NCBI RefSeq assembly: GCF_003752025.1
Contig: NZ_RJKR01000008.1
Location: 186,001 to 250,000, forward strand
DNA from: Curtobacterium sp. PhB115
Lineage (GTDB): Bacteria > Actinomycetota > Actinomycetes > Actinomycetales > Microbacteriaceae
Direction of reading: 5' to 3'
Length of the DNA stretch: 64,000 bases
A model generated the notes under the pieces. The model was not told the origin of the DNA. It ran no database searches and saw only the letters and a program-made list of their open reading frames with translations. A program made the position numbers and the translations under genes. Each line of letters opens with the position of its first letter. Positions within the stretch are counted from its first letter, which is position 1. Of this stretch, positions 18,502-26,594 are shown in pieces.

Positions 18502-18884
18502 CCCTGCAGCTGTCGCCAGCTGGTGATCTGGAAGTGGTGCACCTCGAAGCAGGCGAGGCTCATCAGGGTGCGTTCGTCCTCGCCGGGGAAGCGGATCCGG
18601 AGCGTCTGGTCGAGCAGGACCATCGAGCCGCTCGCCGCCACCCGGTTCGGGACGATCTCGAACAGCTCGAAGCTCTCCAGGATGGCCTGGCACAGGCGCA
18701 GCACCTCGGTGCGGCCGTGCACGCGGCTGCAGGTGCTCGGCTGGTAGACGACGTCCGCGTCCAGGAACGGCACGAGCTGCTCGACTTCCCGGGCCCGGAA
18801 GTTGTCGAGGAAGTCGCGGACGACGAGTTCGTTCTCGATCGACGCGGTCATCTTCGCGACGGCGTCGTCAATGGGTTCCAACAT
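18498..18884 (-). CDS. SnoaL-like / NTF2-fold protein
   Basis: A 128-residue protein of the SnoaL/ketosteroid-isomerase-like fold: VVRDFLDNFRAREVEQLVPFLDADVVYQPS is the usual helix pair leading into the cone-shaped pocket, with CQAILESFELFEIVPNRV and strand pairs after it (MVLLDQTLRIRF, CFEVHHFQITSWRQL). It resembles limonene-epoxide-hydrolase-like members, but the catalytic Asp/Arg set cannot be confirmed. A GGAGGGAAG ribosome site precedes the ATG at 18884. The gene begins 17 bp inside the lipoprotein gene and overlaps the VOC gene by 4 bp, so the three form one operon. Confidence 0.75.
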   Translation of the reverse strand: MLEPIDDAVAKMTASIENELVVRDFLDNFRAREVEQLVPFLDADVVYQPSTCSRVHGRTEVLRLCQAILESFELFEIVPNRVAASGSMVLLDQTLRIRFPGEDERTLMSLACFEVHHFQITSWRQLQG

Positions 18885-19485
18885 GGTGCTTCCCTCCGGG
18901 ATCGGTGACGAGGTCGGTGACGAGGTCGGTGACGGGGTCGGTGACGGGATCGGTGACGGTGATGGTGACGGTCGTGGCGCCACGACGGGCGACCGGCGCC
19001 GCAGCGGGCGCGGTCGGCAGCAGGTCCGTGTACTCCGGCAGCAGCCCGTTCAGCACCGGGACCTCGAGCGTCCGTCCGGCCCGTCCGCCGGCGTCGACGA
19101 ACACCCGCAGCAGAGCCCCGGGCCGGGCGTCCGTGTCCTCCAGGAGCATCTGCTCGTCGCCGGGCCTGGTGCCCCGGAAGACGGTCGCCCCGGGGCGGAC
19201 GGGCAGGACCTGCGTGACGTGTCCGACGGTCGTCGGGTACGAGAACCGGACGTCCGCCTGGCGTTCGCCGGCGTTCAGCACGGTCATGCTCAGGCTCACC
19301 ACGTCGCCGTCCCGGGTCAGCGCGATCGCGTTCCGGACCTCGACGTGGCCGACGTCCGCGTTCGTGCCGTTCACGACCTGCTTGATGTCCTTCGTCTCCT
19401 GCGGGGTCGTGAACGTGCAGCCGCCGAGTGCGGCGGCGAGCACCGCCACCGTGACGGCGGACGCGATGCGCATGGTGCGTTCCAC
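18868..19485 (-). CDS. Secreted lipoprotein with repeat tail
   Basis: A 205-residue lipoprotein. The signal peptide ends in the lipobox LAAALGGC (Cys at about residue 23). The mature part has a beta-sandwich pattern (VGHVEVRNAIAL, VVSLSMTVLNAGERQADVRFSY, LRVFVDAGG, VPVLNGLLPEYTDLLPT). This is the pattern of a common actinobacterial lipoprotein often misnamed 'DNA modification methylase'; the real role is unknown. GTG 19485 follows an AAGGAG site by 5 nt and is preferred over ATG 19473. The tail (VTDPVTDPVTDLVTDLVTDP) comes from a 12-bp tandem repeat, and the gene's last 17 bp are the start of the SnoaL-like gene. Confidence 0.8.
   Translation of the reverse strand: MERTMRIASAVTVAVLAAALGGCTFTTPQETKDIKQVVNGTNADVGHVEVRNAIALTRDGDVVSLSMTVLNAGERQADVRFSYPTTVGHVTQVLPVRPGATVFRGTRPGDEQMLLEDTDARPGALLRVFVDAGGRAGRTLEVPVLNGLLPEYTDLLPTAPAAAPVARRGATTVTITVTDPVTDPVTDLVTDLVTDPGGKHHVGTH
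18901..18972. repeat. 12-bp coding tandem repeat
   Basis: Six 12-bp units of the form GTCGGTGACGAG (plus strand), with changes at three positions, encode the Val-Thr-Asp-Pro/Leu tail of the minus-strand lipoprotein. The array lies just upstream of the SnoaL-like ribosome site, so its length also sets the spacing between the two genes. Confidence 0.9.
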
Positions 19486-19570
19486 GGGGTCTCCTTCGCG
19501 TTCGGTGAGGATCCGATCCTCCGAGGCCGACGCGGCTTCCCGAGTCGGTCAAATGACCGCTTCGGCGGTC

Positions 19571-19613
19571 GGACGGGAGGCGCGGGGCGGGCCCGCCACG
19601 GGCCTCCAGGCCG
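19571..19613. repeat. REP-like palindromic element, copy A
   Basis: A 43-bp GC-rich imperfect palindrome in the 190-bp spacer between the lipoprotein and DUF1275 genes. It reads GGACGGGAGGC, then a GGCGGGCCCGCC centre, then GGCCTCCAGGCCG. It matches the element at 23540-23582 at most positions, and shorter relatives occur elsewhere in the window (34349, 46112, 49712, 49793, 56427). Confidence 0.85.
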
Positions 19614-19676
19614 CTTCGTCCCGTCTGCAGGACCCGGTGCCGGCCACCGGGACCGGCCACGGACCGGCGCGCGGCG

Positions 19677-20393
19677 TCACCGTGCGCGACGGAGCAGGAC
19701 GACCGAGGCGACCGCCACGAGCAGCAACGGCAGCAGTGGTGCCACCGGCGGCACCAGGTGTGCGAGGGTGGTGCCCGCGACGGCGCCGCCGACCAGCGCG
19801 ACGACGACGGCTGCCTGCACCGCCCGTGCACCGCGGCGGCGTTCGGCGAGTCCCTCCATCAGGCTCGTCAACGTGCCCGTGACGAACGTCGTCGTGAGAC
19901 CGGACGCCCCGGAGAGCCGCTTCGCCAGGACGGTCTGGACCCCGAGCGCGGCCGCGGACAACGCGACGAGGACGCAGCTCCAGACGAGTGGGACGGGTGC
20001 TCCGTCGACGCTCCACACGGCGATCCACACGCCGACGAGGGCGCACTGCGCGGCGAGTGCGGTGCCGGCCAGCACGCCGATCGACCGACGCGGGTACCGG
20101 TTCCCGGTGACGGGGGCTGGTGAGGCCCGGAACCCCCAGTAGGTCGCGGCGGCGAAGACGACGACGGCGGTCGAGGCACCCGCCAGGGTCACCGGCCACC
20201 CCGGGCGCGTGAACATGCCGGCGAGCACCAGGTTGCCCGTCATGTTGGCGGTGAAGATCCCGCCGAGCTGCAGGAAGGCGAAGGCGTCCGCCGCTCCCGA
20301 CGCCACGGCGAGCAGGACCAGCGCCACGTGCACGCCTGAGTCGGACGGGGGAGCGTGGTGCTCGGGGATCGCGGTGCGCGGTTCGGATGTCAT
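19677..20393 (-). CDS. DUF1275 (YoaK-like) membrane protein
   Basis: A 238-residue integral membrane protein with about six helices. Hallmarks of DUF1275 are GAADAFAFLQLGGIFTANMTGNLVLAG in the first third, GVQTVLAKRLSG in the middle and TTTFVTGTLTSLMEGLA in the last third. The family has no proven function. The ATG at 20393 is chosen at the start of conservation; the frame upstream is shadow. It is divergent from the PrsW gene across 153 bp. Confidence 0.9.
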   Translation of the reverse strand: MTSEPRTAIPEHHAPPSDSGVHVALVLLAVASGAADAFAFLQLGGIFTANMTGNLVLAGMFTRPGWPVTLAGASTAVVVFAAATYWGFRASPAPVTGNRYPRRSIGVLAGTALAAQCALVGVWIAVWSVDGAPVPLVWSCVLVALSAAALGVQTVLAKRLSGASGLTTTFVTGTLTSLMEGLAERRRGARAVQAAVVVALVGGAVAGTTLAHLVPPVAPLLPLLLVAVASVVLLRRAR

Positions 20394-20546
20394 GCGCTCA
20401 GGTTCGTGCGCCGCGGGACGGCCGGGAAGCGTCGGATGGCCCGATCCGCGCCCGTGCCGGGGAAGTGAGTCACGCGACTCTGTCGTCGAGGGTCCGTGTG
20501 CTCCGAGAATGACCGGGACGCTGCCGATCACCCGACTGGAGCCACG

Positions 20547-21491
20547 ATGACGAAGCTGACGAACCCGACGAGCCCGACGAACCCGACGATCTCCGGTGCG
20601 ACCGCCGCGCTGCACCCGGACCGGCACCACCGACGCGGGTGGTGGTGGAAGACGCTGCTCGTCGGGTTCGCGCTCTGGGTCGTGACGATCGTCGTGACGG
20701 CCGCGACGGGCAACGTGAACCTGGTGCCGACGCTGGTCCTGCTGGGCAGCTTCCTCGTGCCGTTCTGCGTGGTGCTCTTCGCCGTCGAGCGGGTGCAGGG
20801 GTCGGTGAGCACCCTGCAACTCGTCCTCGCGTTCTTCGTCGGCGGCATCTGCGGCGTCCTCGGGGCGTCGGTGCTCGAGTCACGCCTGCACGAGAGCGTG
20901 TGGGTGTTCGTGGTGGTCGGGTTCATCGAGGAGTTCGTCAAGGGAGCGATCCTCGTGGTCGTCGGGTGGCGGGTGGTGCCGAAGACCGCTCGGCAGGGTG
21001 CGCTGCTCGGTGCGACGATCGGCGCCGGGTTCGCCGCCTTCGAGTCGGCCGGGTACGCCTTCAACGCGGCGATCAGCGCTGGCGGCATCGACCTGCCGTC
21101 GCTCCTGCAGACCGAGGTCGTGCGCGCCATCCTGTCGCCCGTCGGGCACGTGCTGTGGACGGCACTGCTCGGGGCTGTCGTGTTCGGCGTCGCCTCGCGG
21201 GGTGACCGGTTCCGCTGGTCGTTCGCCGTCCCGCTGGCGTACGCGGGGGTGGCGATGCTGCACGCGCTCTGGGACTCCACGTCGGAGATCGCGTCGACGC
21301 TCGCGCTGGTGCTGACGGGCAACGCGGCGGCGCTCCGGCGCGGGTTCCTGCCCAGTGGGATGGAGCAGGCGGTCGGGGACCTCGCGACGACGCTCTACGT
21401 CGTGGGCATCGCGGTGGACGCCGCGATCGGCGTGACGGTGCTCGTGCTGGTGCTGCGGCACGCGCGCACGGCGGCCCGGGCCCGCGGCTGA
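20547..21491 (+). CDS. PrsW-family intramembrane protease
   Basis: A 314-residue membrane protein with eight or so helices. The family's metal-site motifs are present: FIEEFVKG (EExxK, about residue 130), FAAFESAGYA (FExxxY, about 160) and two His in helices, PVGH and LHALWD. PrsW proteases cleave anti-sigma factors or other membrane proteins within the bilayer; the substrate here is unknown. The first 30 residues are a Thr/Asn/Pro-rich cytoplasmic leader. GGAG lies just upstream of the ATG. Confidence 0.85.
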   Translation: MTKLTNPTSPTNPTISGATAALHPDRHHRRGWWWKTLLVGFALWVVTIVVTAATGNVNLVPTLVLLGSFLVPFCVVLFAVERVQGSVSTLQLVLAFFVGGICGVLGASVLESRLHESVWVFVVVGFIEEFVKGAILVVVGWRVVPKTARQGALLGATIGAGFAAFESAGYAFNAAISAGGIDLPSLLQTEVVRAILSPVGHVLWTALLGAVVFGVASRGDRFRWSFAVPLAYAGVAMLHALWDSTSEIASTLALVLTGNAAALRRGFLPSGMEQAVGDLATTLYVVGIAVDAAIGVTVLVLVLRHARTAARARG

Positions 21492-21496
21492 CACGT

Positions 21497-21514
21497 CCCG
21501 CGCGGGGGCGCGGG
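21497..21514. terminator. GC hairpin between convergent genes
   Basis: A 7-bp perfect stem CCCGCGC / GCGCGGG with a GGGG loop directly after the PrsW stop and before the 3' end of the convergent monooxygenase gene. There is no T run, as is usual for actinobacterial terminators. Confidence 0.45.
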
Positions 21515-21558
21515 CGGGCGGCGCGCCTGGTGCGCACCGTCCGCCCCGTTCCCCGCTG

Positions 21559-22710
21559 TCAGACGCGTGCCGCGAACGGCAGCGAGCGGCCAAGCCGGAC
21601 CCCGTACTGCGCCACCGCACGCGCGACCTCGAGCCGGTCGCTGTCGTACGTCGCGAGCGCGGCCTCGAGCGGCCAGCGACCGAGGGCGTCGCTCAACGCC
21701 AGCGCGTCCCCGGCCGCCTTCGCCGCACCCATCGCGGTGTGCGGCCGGACGACCGCGGCGGCGTCGCCCGTCAGGACGACACGGTGCGCGGTCAGCGCCG
21801 GTGCGACGTAGTCGACGATGCCCTGCAGGAACGGTTCCGGCTCGGCCACCACGGCCGCGGCGAACGCCGTCGGGAGCTCGGCGACCGCATCGGCGCGCAG
21901 CTCGTCGCGGAGGAACTCCGGCAGGTCGCCCGGCGCCAGCGACTGGTCGGTGGCGCTCCGGCCGGAGTCCCGCATGATCCGCGCGAGCTGCTCCGCGGTG
22001 ATCGGCCGGTACCAGACCCAGTTGTAGCGACGGAAGCCGAACCCGGTGTCGCCGGCCGGCCCGGGCACGAGGTACCCGAGCATGTGCGAGCCGGGCCCGT
22101 TGTAGAACGCGAACCGTTCGAGGAGCACCGCGGCGGCATCGTCGTCGAGCGCACCCTCGGGGACGAGTCCCCGCCACGTGCTGTAGCCGACGTACTGGTT
22201 CGTGTGGTCCCGGGGTGCGACGAACTGCCGCACCACCGAGTTCGCACCGTCCGCGCCGACGACCAGGTCGAAGGAGCGGACCAGTCCGTCGTCGCAGACC
22301 ACCTCGGCGTGCGTGTCGTCCGAGCGGACCTCCTCGACGCGGTGGCCGAGCAGGTACTCGTCGTCGTCGAGGAGCTCCCGGAGCGTGACCCAGAGGTGGT
22401 CCCAGGACACCTGGGTCTGCGGCGTCCGGTCGCGCTGCACGACCCGGCCGGACCGGTCGAGCGTGATGCGCTCCGCCGCGACGACCCCGACGTCCGCGGC
22501 CTGGTCGAGACCGAGCCGGTGGAGCACGTCGTACAGGTCCTGCTGGGCGACGAGCCCGGCACCGCGTCGAGCGAGTCCCCGGGAGGACCGCTCGAACACG
22601 GTGACGTCGTGCCCGTCCTGCTTCAGCAGGGTCGCGACGAACAGGCCTCCGAGCGAGCCGCCGACGACGGCGACGCGACGGGGCGTGAACGAAGGGTGTC
22701 GAGTCGTCAT
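21559..22710 (-). CDS. FAD-dependent monooxygenase
   Basis: A 383-residue flavoprotein hydroxylase. The FAD-binding GxGxxG-like motif is VAVVGGSLGGLFVATLL (12-28), the DG motif is LVVGADGANSVVR (about 147-159) and the GD motif is VVLTGDAAAVVRPHTAMGAAKA (about 312-333). It is closest in layout to 2,6-dihydroxypyridine 3-monooxygenase-type enzymes, which use NADH and oxygen; the substrate is unproven. Its AGGAAC ribosome site overlaps the stop of the 34-residue gene upstream, so it is the third gene of a short operon. Confidence 0.85.
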   Translation of the reverse strand: MTTRHPSFTPRRVAVVGGSLGGLFVATLLKQDGHDVTVFERSSRGLARRGAGLVAQQDLYDVLHRLGLDQAADVGVVAAERITLDRSGRVVQRDRTPQTQVSWDHLWVTLRELLDDDEYLLGHRVEEVRSDDTHAEVVCDDGLVRSFDLVVGADGANSVVRQFVAPRDHTNQYVGYSTWRGLVPEGALDDDAAAVLLERFAFYNGPGSHMLGYLVPGPAGDTGFGFRRYNWVWYRPITAEQLARIMRDSGRSATDQSLAPGDLPEFLRDELRADAVAELPTAFAAAVVAEPEPFLQGIVDYVAPALTAHRVVLTGDAAAVVRPHTAMGAAKAAGDALALSDALGRWPLEAALATYDSDRLEVARAVAQYGVRLGRSLPFAARV

Positions 22711-22720
22711 GGTCCGGTTC

Positions 22721-22825
22721 CTACTCGAGGCGTCGCTTCTCGTCTTCCTCGGCCCGTCGTTTCTCTTCCTCGCGGGCCTCCTCGAGCTTCTCGATCGCTT
22801 CCTCGCGGGGCGTCTTGTCGGTCAT
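22721..22825 (-). CDS. 34-aa charged helical microprotein
   Basis: A 34-residue peptide beginning MTDKTPREEAIEKLEEAR and ending in Glu/Lys/Arg-rich sequence; more than half the residues are charged and the pattern predicts one long amphipathic or coiled-coil helix. It looks real: a GAGAGGA ribosome site precedes the ATG, the ATG overlaps the stop of the oxidoreductase upstream (ATGA), and its own stop contributes to the ribosome site of the monooxygenase. No family is recognised; a role as a small partner of one of the flanking redox enzymes is a guess. Confidence 0.65.
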   Translation of the reverse strand: MTDKTPREEAIEKLEEAREEEKRRAEEDEKRRLE

Positions 22826-23385
22826 CGTCGGTCCTCTCGTTGGGTGGTGGACGTGGTCTCCCGGGCTCCGGTCAGGAACGCGAGGACGTGTTGGACGACG
22901 TCGGCCGGCCCGATCGCGGGCGTGGCGCTGCCGCGCAGGACGAGCGCACCCCGCCACCGCATCTCCGCACGGTGCGCCAGGTGACGGAGGCGGTGGACCT
23001 CGGGATCGAACGCCAGGCGTTGCACGGCGTCGGGTTCGACGGCCGGCTCCTCGACGCCGCCGTGCGCCACGACGCCGAACGCGTGCTCCGGGTACCGCGA
23101 GCCGTCGAGCACCGCGTCGGACCAGGCCCGCGCCAACCGCGGGGCGCGGCGCCCGTGCACCGCGAGGAGCAGGACGACCTCGTCCGCCCGGGTCACGGCA
23201 CGACGTTCGGCGTCCGGGTCGAAGGCGTCGTGCTCGTACGTCGCGTAGAGGTCACGGACCGTCGCGCGGGGGACGTCGGCGACCGCGGCCACCAGGTGCT
23301 GGTCGAGGTGCGACAGCGGGAGCGCCGGATGTGCGACGACGAGGAGCAACCGGGTCGCCTCGACGGATCGGGTGTTCGCTCGCAC
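22822..23385 (-). CDS. NAD(P)H-dependent oxidoreductase, flavodoxin-2 (KefF/NQO1-like)
   Basis: A 187-residue protein with the quinone-reductase fold: LLLVVAHPALPLSHLDQHLVAAV at the N-terminus (FMN phosphate loop AHP..S..n), VRDLYATYEHDAFDPDAE, and ARAWSDAVL. The usual 'HPFYWYs.PA.lK.W' segment is changed to VHGRRAPRLARAW, so flavin binding may be altered. GTG start at 23385 with CGGAG upstream. It is the first gene of the operon with the 34-aa peptide and the FAD monooxygenase. Confidence 0.7.
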   Translation of the reverse strand: MRANTRSVEATRLLLVVAHPALPLSHLDQHLVAAVADVPRATVRDLYATYEHDAFDPDAERRAVTRADEVVLLLAVHGRRAPRLARAWSDAVLDGSRYPEHAFGVVAHGGVEEPAVEPDAVQRLAFDPEVHRLRHLAHRAEMRWRGALVLRGSATPAIGPADVVQHVLAFLTGARETTSTTQREDRR

Positions 23386-23539
23386 TGGCCGGCTCCGTTC
23401 CGCGTCTCCCGCGTCGCGTCTGGCGCATCGCTGGGTGTCCGACGAGGCTACGGAGGCCGCGCGATGCGCGGCTAGCGACGTTTGACCCGACGCGGGCGCG
23501 TCCCGCGAGCGGTTCGGGGGCTGTCGCTGCCGCGACGGC

Positions 23540-23582
23540 GGACGGGAGGCCCGTGGCGGGCCCGCCCCCGCCTCCAGGCCGA
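23540..23582. repeat. REP-like palindromic element, copy B
   Basis: A 43-bp imperfect palindrome of the same family as 19571-19613: GGACGGGAGGC, GGCGGGCCCGCC centre, GCCTCCAGGCCG. It lies in the 227-bp spacer between the oxidoreductase promoter and the end of ltrA. Confidence 0.85.
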
Positions 23583-23612
23583 CGGTCGGTCCCGTCGACC
23601 GCCGGGCGCGCG

Positions 23613-24779
23613 TCAGGCGAGTGGGCGCCGGCCCGGCCGTCGCTCGGCGACCTCGAGCACCACGACGATCGCCGCCACGAGCAGCGCCGTCGCGACCAGC
23701 GACGCACCGGGCACCCCGATCGAGGCGAGGATCAGCACGGCGAGCACCACCACGACGGTGTTCCAGCCGACCGACAGCGACGGCCGGAGCGCGAGCGCCC
23801 AGATCGCGAGCACGAAGAGCGCGACCGGCACCGCGATGGTGGCAGCGACGGACGCGTGCGAGAGGTCGGCCTCGCCGGCGTCCGCGCTCACCGCGACCTC
23901 GATGCCAGCCGGGATCGCCCCGGCGGCGGCGAACACGAAGTAGTGCCCGTAGCCGAACACGAGCGCGGTCGGCAGGCTCCTGATGTGCTCGTGCTGCTCC
24001 CGCGAGAAGTAGATCCACCAGAGCCCCGCCACGATCACGAGCCCGGCTGCCGCGAGCACGAGCAACGGTCCCATGTGGTCGGCGTGCGCGAGGCCGTCGA
24101 TGACCGCGTTCGCCGAGGCGACGAGCCCCTCGCCGAGCACGATCAGGGTGAAGAGCGCGTACCGCTCGGCGATGTGGTGCGTGTGCCACGGCGTCGTCTC
24201 GGAGGTCCCCTCGGCGATCGGCGGGACCAGCACCTCGAGCAGGACGAGGACCGGAGCGACGAAGGGCATCGACCCGTCCGGCAGCGCGAGCATGCCGACC
24301 CAGAGCGCCTGCACGATCACGATCCCGACGGCGTACCGGAGCGCGGTGCGGCGGTACCGCGGGGACGACGCCGCCACGCGGAGCCACTGCGCGACGAGGG
24401 CCAGGCGCATCACCACGTACCCGATGACCGGGATGGTGAAGTCGCCCTCCGTCATCGCGGCGTGCACCCCGGCGGCGAGCACGAGGACCCCCGCCATCTG
24501 CACGAACGTCATGATGCGGTACAGCCAGTCGTCGGTGTCGAACGAGTTGGCGAACCACGTGAAGTTCAGCCAGGCCCACCAGATCGCGAAGAACACCATC
24601 GCGTACGACAGGATCGCGGAGCTGACGTGGCCCTCGGTCTCGATCTCGTGCAGGTTCGTCGCGGCGAACCCGACCGCGACGACGAAGACCAGGTCGAACA
24701 GGAGCTCGAGGGGGCTGGCGGCGCGGTGGCCCTCGGCGGGGTCGCGGGGCGCCATCCGGCGCAGTCCGATCGTCGTCAC
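23613..24779 (-). CDS. ltrA: Low temperature requirement protein A family
   Basis: A 388-residue membrane protein with about ten helices. LtrA hallmarks: SPLELLFDLVFVVAVGFAATNL near residue 20, an AIWWAWLNFTWFANSFDTDDWLYR stretch near 65, HIAERYALFTLIVLGEGLVA in the middle, and GLWWIYFSRE later. The family was named from a Listeria mutant impaired in cold growth; the mechanism is unknown. The start is GTG 24779, or ATG 24755 if the longer N-terminus is not used. Confidence 0.9.
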   Translation of the reverse strand: MTTIGLRRMAPRDPAEGHRAASPLELLFDLVFVVAVGFAATNLHEIETEGHVSSAILSYAMVFFAIWWAWLNFTWFANSFDTDDWLYRIMTFVQMAGVLVLAAGVHAAMTEGDFTIPVIGYVVMRLALVAQWLRVAASSPRYRRTALRYAVGIVIVQALWVGMLALPDGSMPFVAPVLVLLEVLVPPIAEGTSETTPWHTHHIAERYALFTLIVLGEGLVASANAVIDGLAHADHMGPLLVLAAAGLVIVAGLWWIYFSREQHEHIRSLPTALVFGYGHYFVFAAAGAIPAGIEVAVSADAGEADLSHASVAATIAVPVALFVLAIWALALRPSLSVGWNTVVVVLAVLILASIGVPGASLVATALLVAAIVVVLEVAERRPGRRPLA

Positions 24780-24797
24780 TCGGTATGCCTACACGAG

Positions 24798-24828
24798 GAA
24801 CGGCCCCGGGCGGTACCCGGGGCCGTTC
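24798..24828. terminator. 13-bp perfect hairpin terminator
   Basis: Arms GAACGGCCCCGGG (24798-24810) and CCCGGGGCCGTTC (24816-24828) pair perfectly around a 5-nt loop. It lies downstream of the minus-strand transglycosylase gene and upstream of ltrA, so it should end the former. No U-tract follows. The 24829-24906 stretch between it and the gene is a GTGCGT/GCGCTC-rich simple sequence. Confidence 0.8.
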
Positions 24829-24906
24829 GTGTGCGTGCTCGTGCTGCGTGTGCGCGCTCGCGGTGCGTTCGTGCGTTCGTGCGTGCGTGCGCGCTCGCAC
24901 TCGTGC

Positions 24907-25788
24907 TCAGTAGAAGTTGCTGGCCTGCGAGTGCGCCCATGCGGAGCACGGGGTGCCGTACGCCGCGCTGATGTACTGCAGGCCCCACTTGATCTGGGTG
25001 GTGGCGTTGGTCTGCCAGTCGGAGCCGATCGTCGCCATCTTCGAACCGGGCAGCGCCTGCGGGATCCCGGTCGCGCCGCCGTTCGCGTTCACGGCCTGGT
25101 AGTTCCAGCCGGACTCCTTGGTCCACAGGTTGTCGAGGCACTGGAACTGGTCGGCGCCCCAGCCGTACTCCGACGACGCGAGCGAGGTCGCGGTCGCCTT
25201 CGCGCCCGCGACGGTGTTGCCGGCGGCGAGCTTCTCCGCGGCTGCGGCCGCTGCAGCAGCTGCGCGCTTCGCCGCCGCGGCCTTCGCGACGGCCGCGGCC
25301 TTCGCGTCGACGTCGCGCTTGTCCTGGGTGGCGCTGGCGGTGGCGACGTGCTCGACGGAGGTGACCGTCGTCGAGATGCGGCTCGTGAGCGCGGCGCCGG
25401 AGAGCTCCGGGTAGTCGCTGAGCGCATCGATGTGCCGTTCGAGCGAGGCGGTGTCGGTCTTGTCGTTCGCGGTCGCGACGACGGTCTTCGCGGTGGAGAT
25501 CGTCGCCGCGGCCTGCGCCCGGTCGAGCGCGGTGCCGTGCAGCGCCGGGTCGGCCGTGCCGTTCGCGGTCGCGCTCGCCGACATCGTCGGGACACCGAGC
25601 GCTTCGCCGATCGCGGGCTGGGTGCCGACGGTCACGGCGCCGCCGGCCACGGCGAGGACCGCTGCTCCGCCGACGATGAGCGTCGCGCGGTGCCGGAGTG
25701 CTCGGCGCATCCGGCGGGTGGGGGAGTCCAGGGCCTCACGTCGTGTCGAGGCGGTGGTGGTGGGGAGGTCCGAGGTGCGTCCTGTCAT
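24907..25788 (-). CDS. Secreted lytic transglycosylase-like protein
   Basis: A 293-residue exported protein. A charged N-terminus and a hydrophobic segment (residues about 32-52) form a signal peptide or anchor. The middle is a long Ala/Lys helical region. The C-terminal domain (SLASSEYGWGADQFQCLDNLWTKESGWNYQAVN, then GIPQALPGSKMATIGSDWQ and QIKWGLQYI) is the SLT-like fold found in actinobacterial cell-wall hydrolases, with Glu in TKESGW as the likely catalytic residue. It should cleave peptidoglycan outside the cell. Upstream is an unusually long leader; downstream a strong terminator. Confidence 0.85.
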   Translation of the reverse strand: MTGRTSDLPTTTASTRREALDSPTRRMRRALRHRATLIVGGAAVLAVAGGAVTVGTQPAIGEALGVPTMSASATANGTADPALHGTALDRAQAAATISTAKTVVATANDKTDTASLERHIDALSDYPELSGAALTSRISTTVTSVEHVATASATQDKRDVDAKAAAVAKAAAAKRAAAAAAAAAEKLAAGNTVAGAKATATSLASSEYGWGADQFQCLDNLWTKESGWNYQAVNANGGATGIPQALPGSKMATIGSDWQTNATTQIKWGLQYISAAYGTPCSAWAHSQASNFY

Positions 25789-26138
25789 CGATTCCGGTGG
25801 TTCGGCGGCTCGTGGGCGGACTTCCTGGACCAGCGCGCCGGGGGTGGTGCGGCGTGCTGGTGACGCGCGTCGGGTGCGGCAGTGCTGCGCAGCATCGCTG
25901 CGCAGCTGTGCTGGTCGCACAACGGTGACGTCGTCGTTGGGGGAGTCCGCGAGCCGGTGGGGACCGGACGGTGATGTGGGGCCCGTCCGTCCGCCGGGGC
26001 GGCCGTGGGGGACCGCCGGCTGGCGAAGTCGACACCCTCACCCGCGGACCTGGACGACGGGTCCAGGAACACTGGCAGAACGGTCCGTCCACCCGTTGGT
26101 AACGGTTCGGTAACGGCCCGATCAGGGGTCGATCGCGC
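25789..26138 (-). promoter_or_regulatory. Long structured leader of the transglycosylase gene
   Basis: A 350-bp gene-free stretch upstream of the cell-wall hydrolase. It holds a repeated GTTACCGAAC / GTTACCAAC pair near 26094-26115, a CCTGGACCCGTCGTCCAGG hairpin near 26048-26067, and a 10-bp palindrome GCTGCGCAGC present twice, 3 nt apart (25884-25893 and 25897-25906), which can fold as a 10-bp stem. Actinobacterial cell-wall hydrolase genes often carry a cyclic-di-AMP (ydaO) riboswitch here; I could not confirm its conserved core by eye. Confidence 0.4.
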
Positions 26139-26594
26139 TCAGGACGTGTGAGGTTCCTGGGTGCCCTCGCCCTGCGCGACGCGCTCGAGGGCGTCGAGGG
26201 CTCCGGCGATCGCATCGACGTCGGATTCGCCGAGTTCGGCGATGAGCTCGGCGACGATGCCGGTCCGGGTCGTCCTGGCCCGTTCGACCGCTTCGATGCC
26301 GGCTGGAGTCGCCGTCACCATGAAGGCGCGGCCGTCGCGCGGGTCGGCCTCGCGCTCGATGAACCCACGCTGCTCGAGCTCGGTCAGGATGCGGGTCATC
26401 GTCGGCTTCGTGACGACCTCGATCCGCGACAGGTCGCCGGGACGCAGCGGTCCCTCGCGCTGGATCGTCGCGAGCGCGGACACGATCCCGTAGCCGAGTG
26501 TGGCGGAGTCGGTGCGTGCCCGCCGGTTGATCCGCCCCACTGCGGCGGCCAGGCGTGCGGCGACCTCGGTGCGGTCCGTCGGGCGGGTGCTCAT
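26139..26594 (-). CDS. MarR-family transcriptional regulator
   Basis: A 151-residue winged-helix regulator: LSRIEVVTKPTMTRILTELEQRGFIEREADPRDGRAFMVTATPAGIE is the MarR recognition helix and wing with the DxRDGR motif. The dimerisation helices lie at both ends. CGGAGC precedes the ATG. The target is not evident: the downstream gene is the transglycosylase and the upstream gene is another regulator. Confidence 0.9.
   Translation of the reverse strand: MSTRPTDRTEVAARLAAAVGRINRRARTDSATLGYGIVSALATIQREGPLRPGDLSRIEVVTKPTMTRILTELEQRGFIEREADPRDGRAFMVTATPAGIEAVERARTTRTGIVAELIAELGESDVDAIAGALDALERVAQGEGTQEPHTS

Noticed and set aside
22822-24900. 692-codon minus-strand frame as one large fusion protein
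   Set aside because: Only the last 187 residues (from GTG 23385) have a flavodoxin pattern; upstream it is the alternate frame of ltrA.
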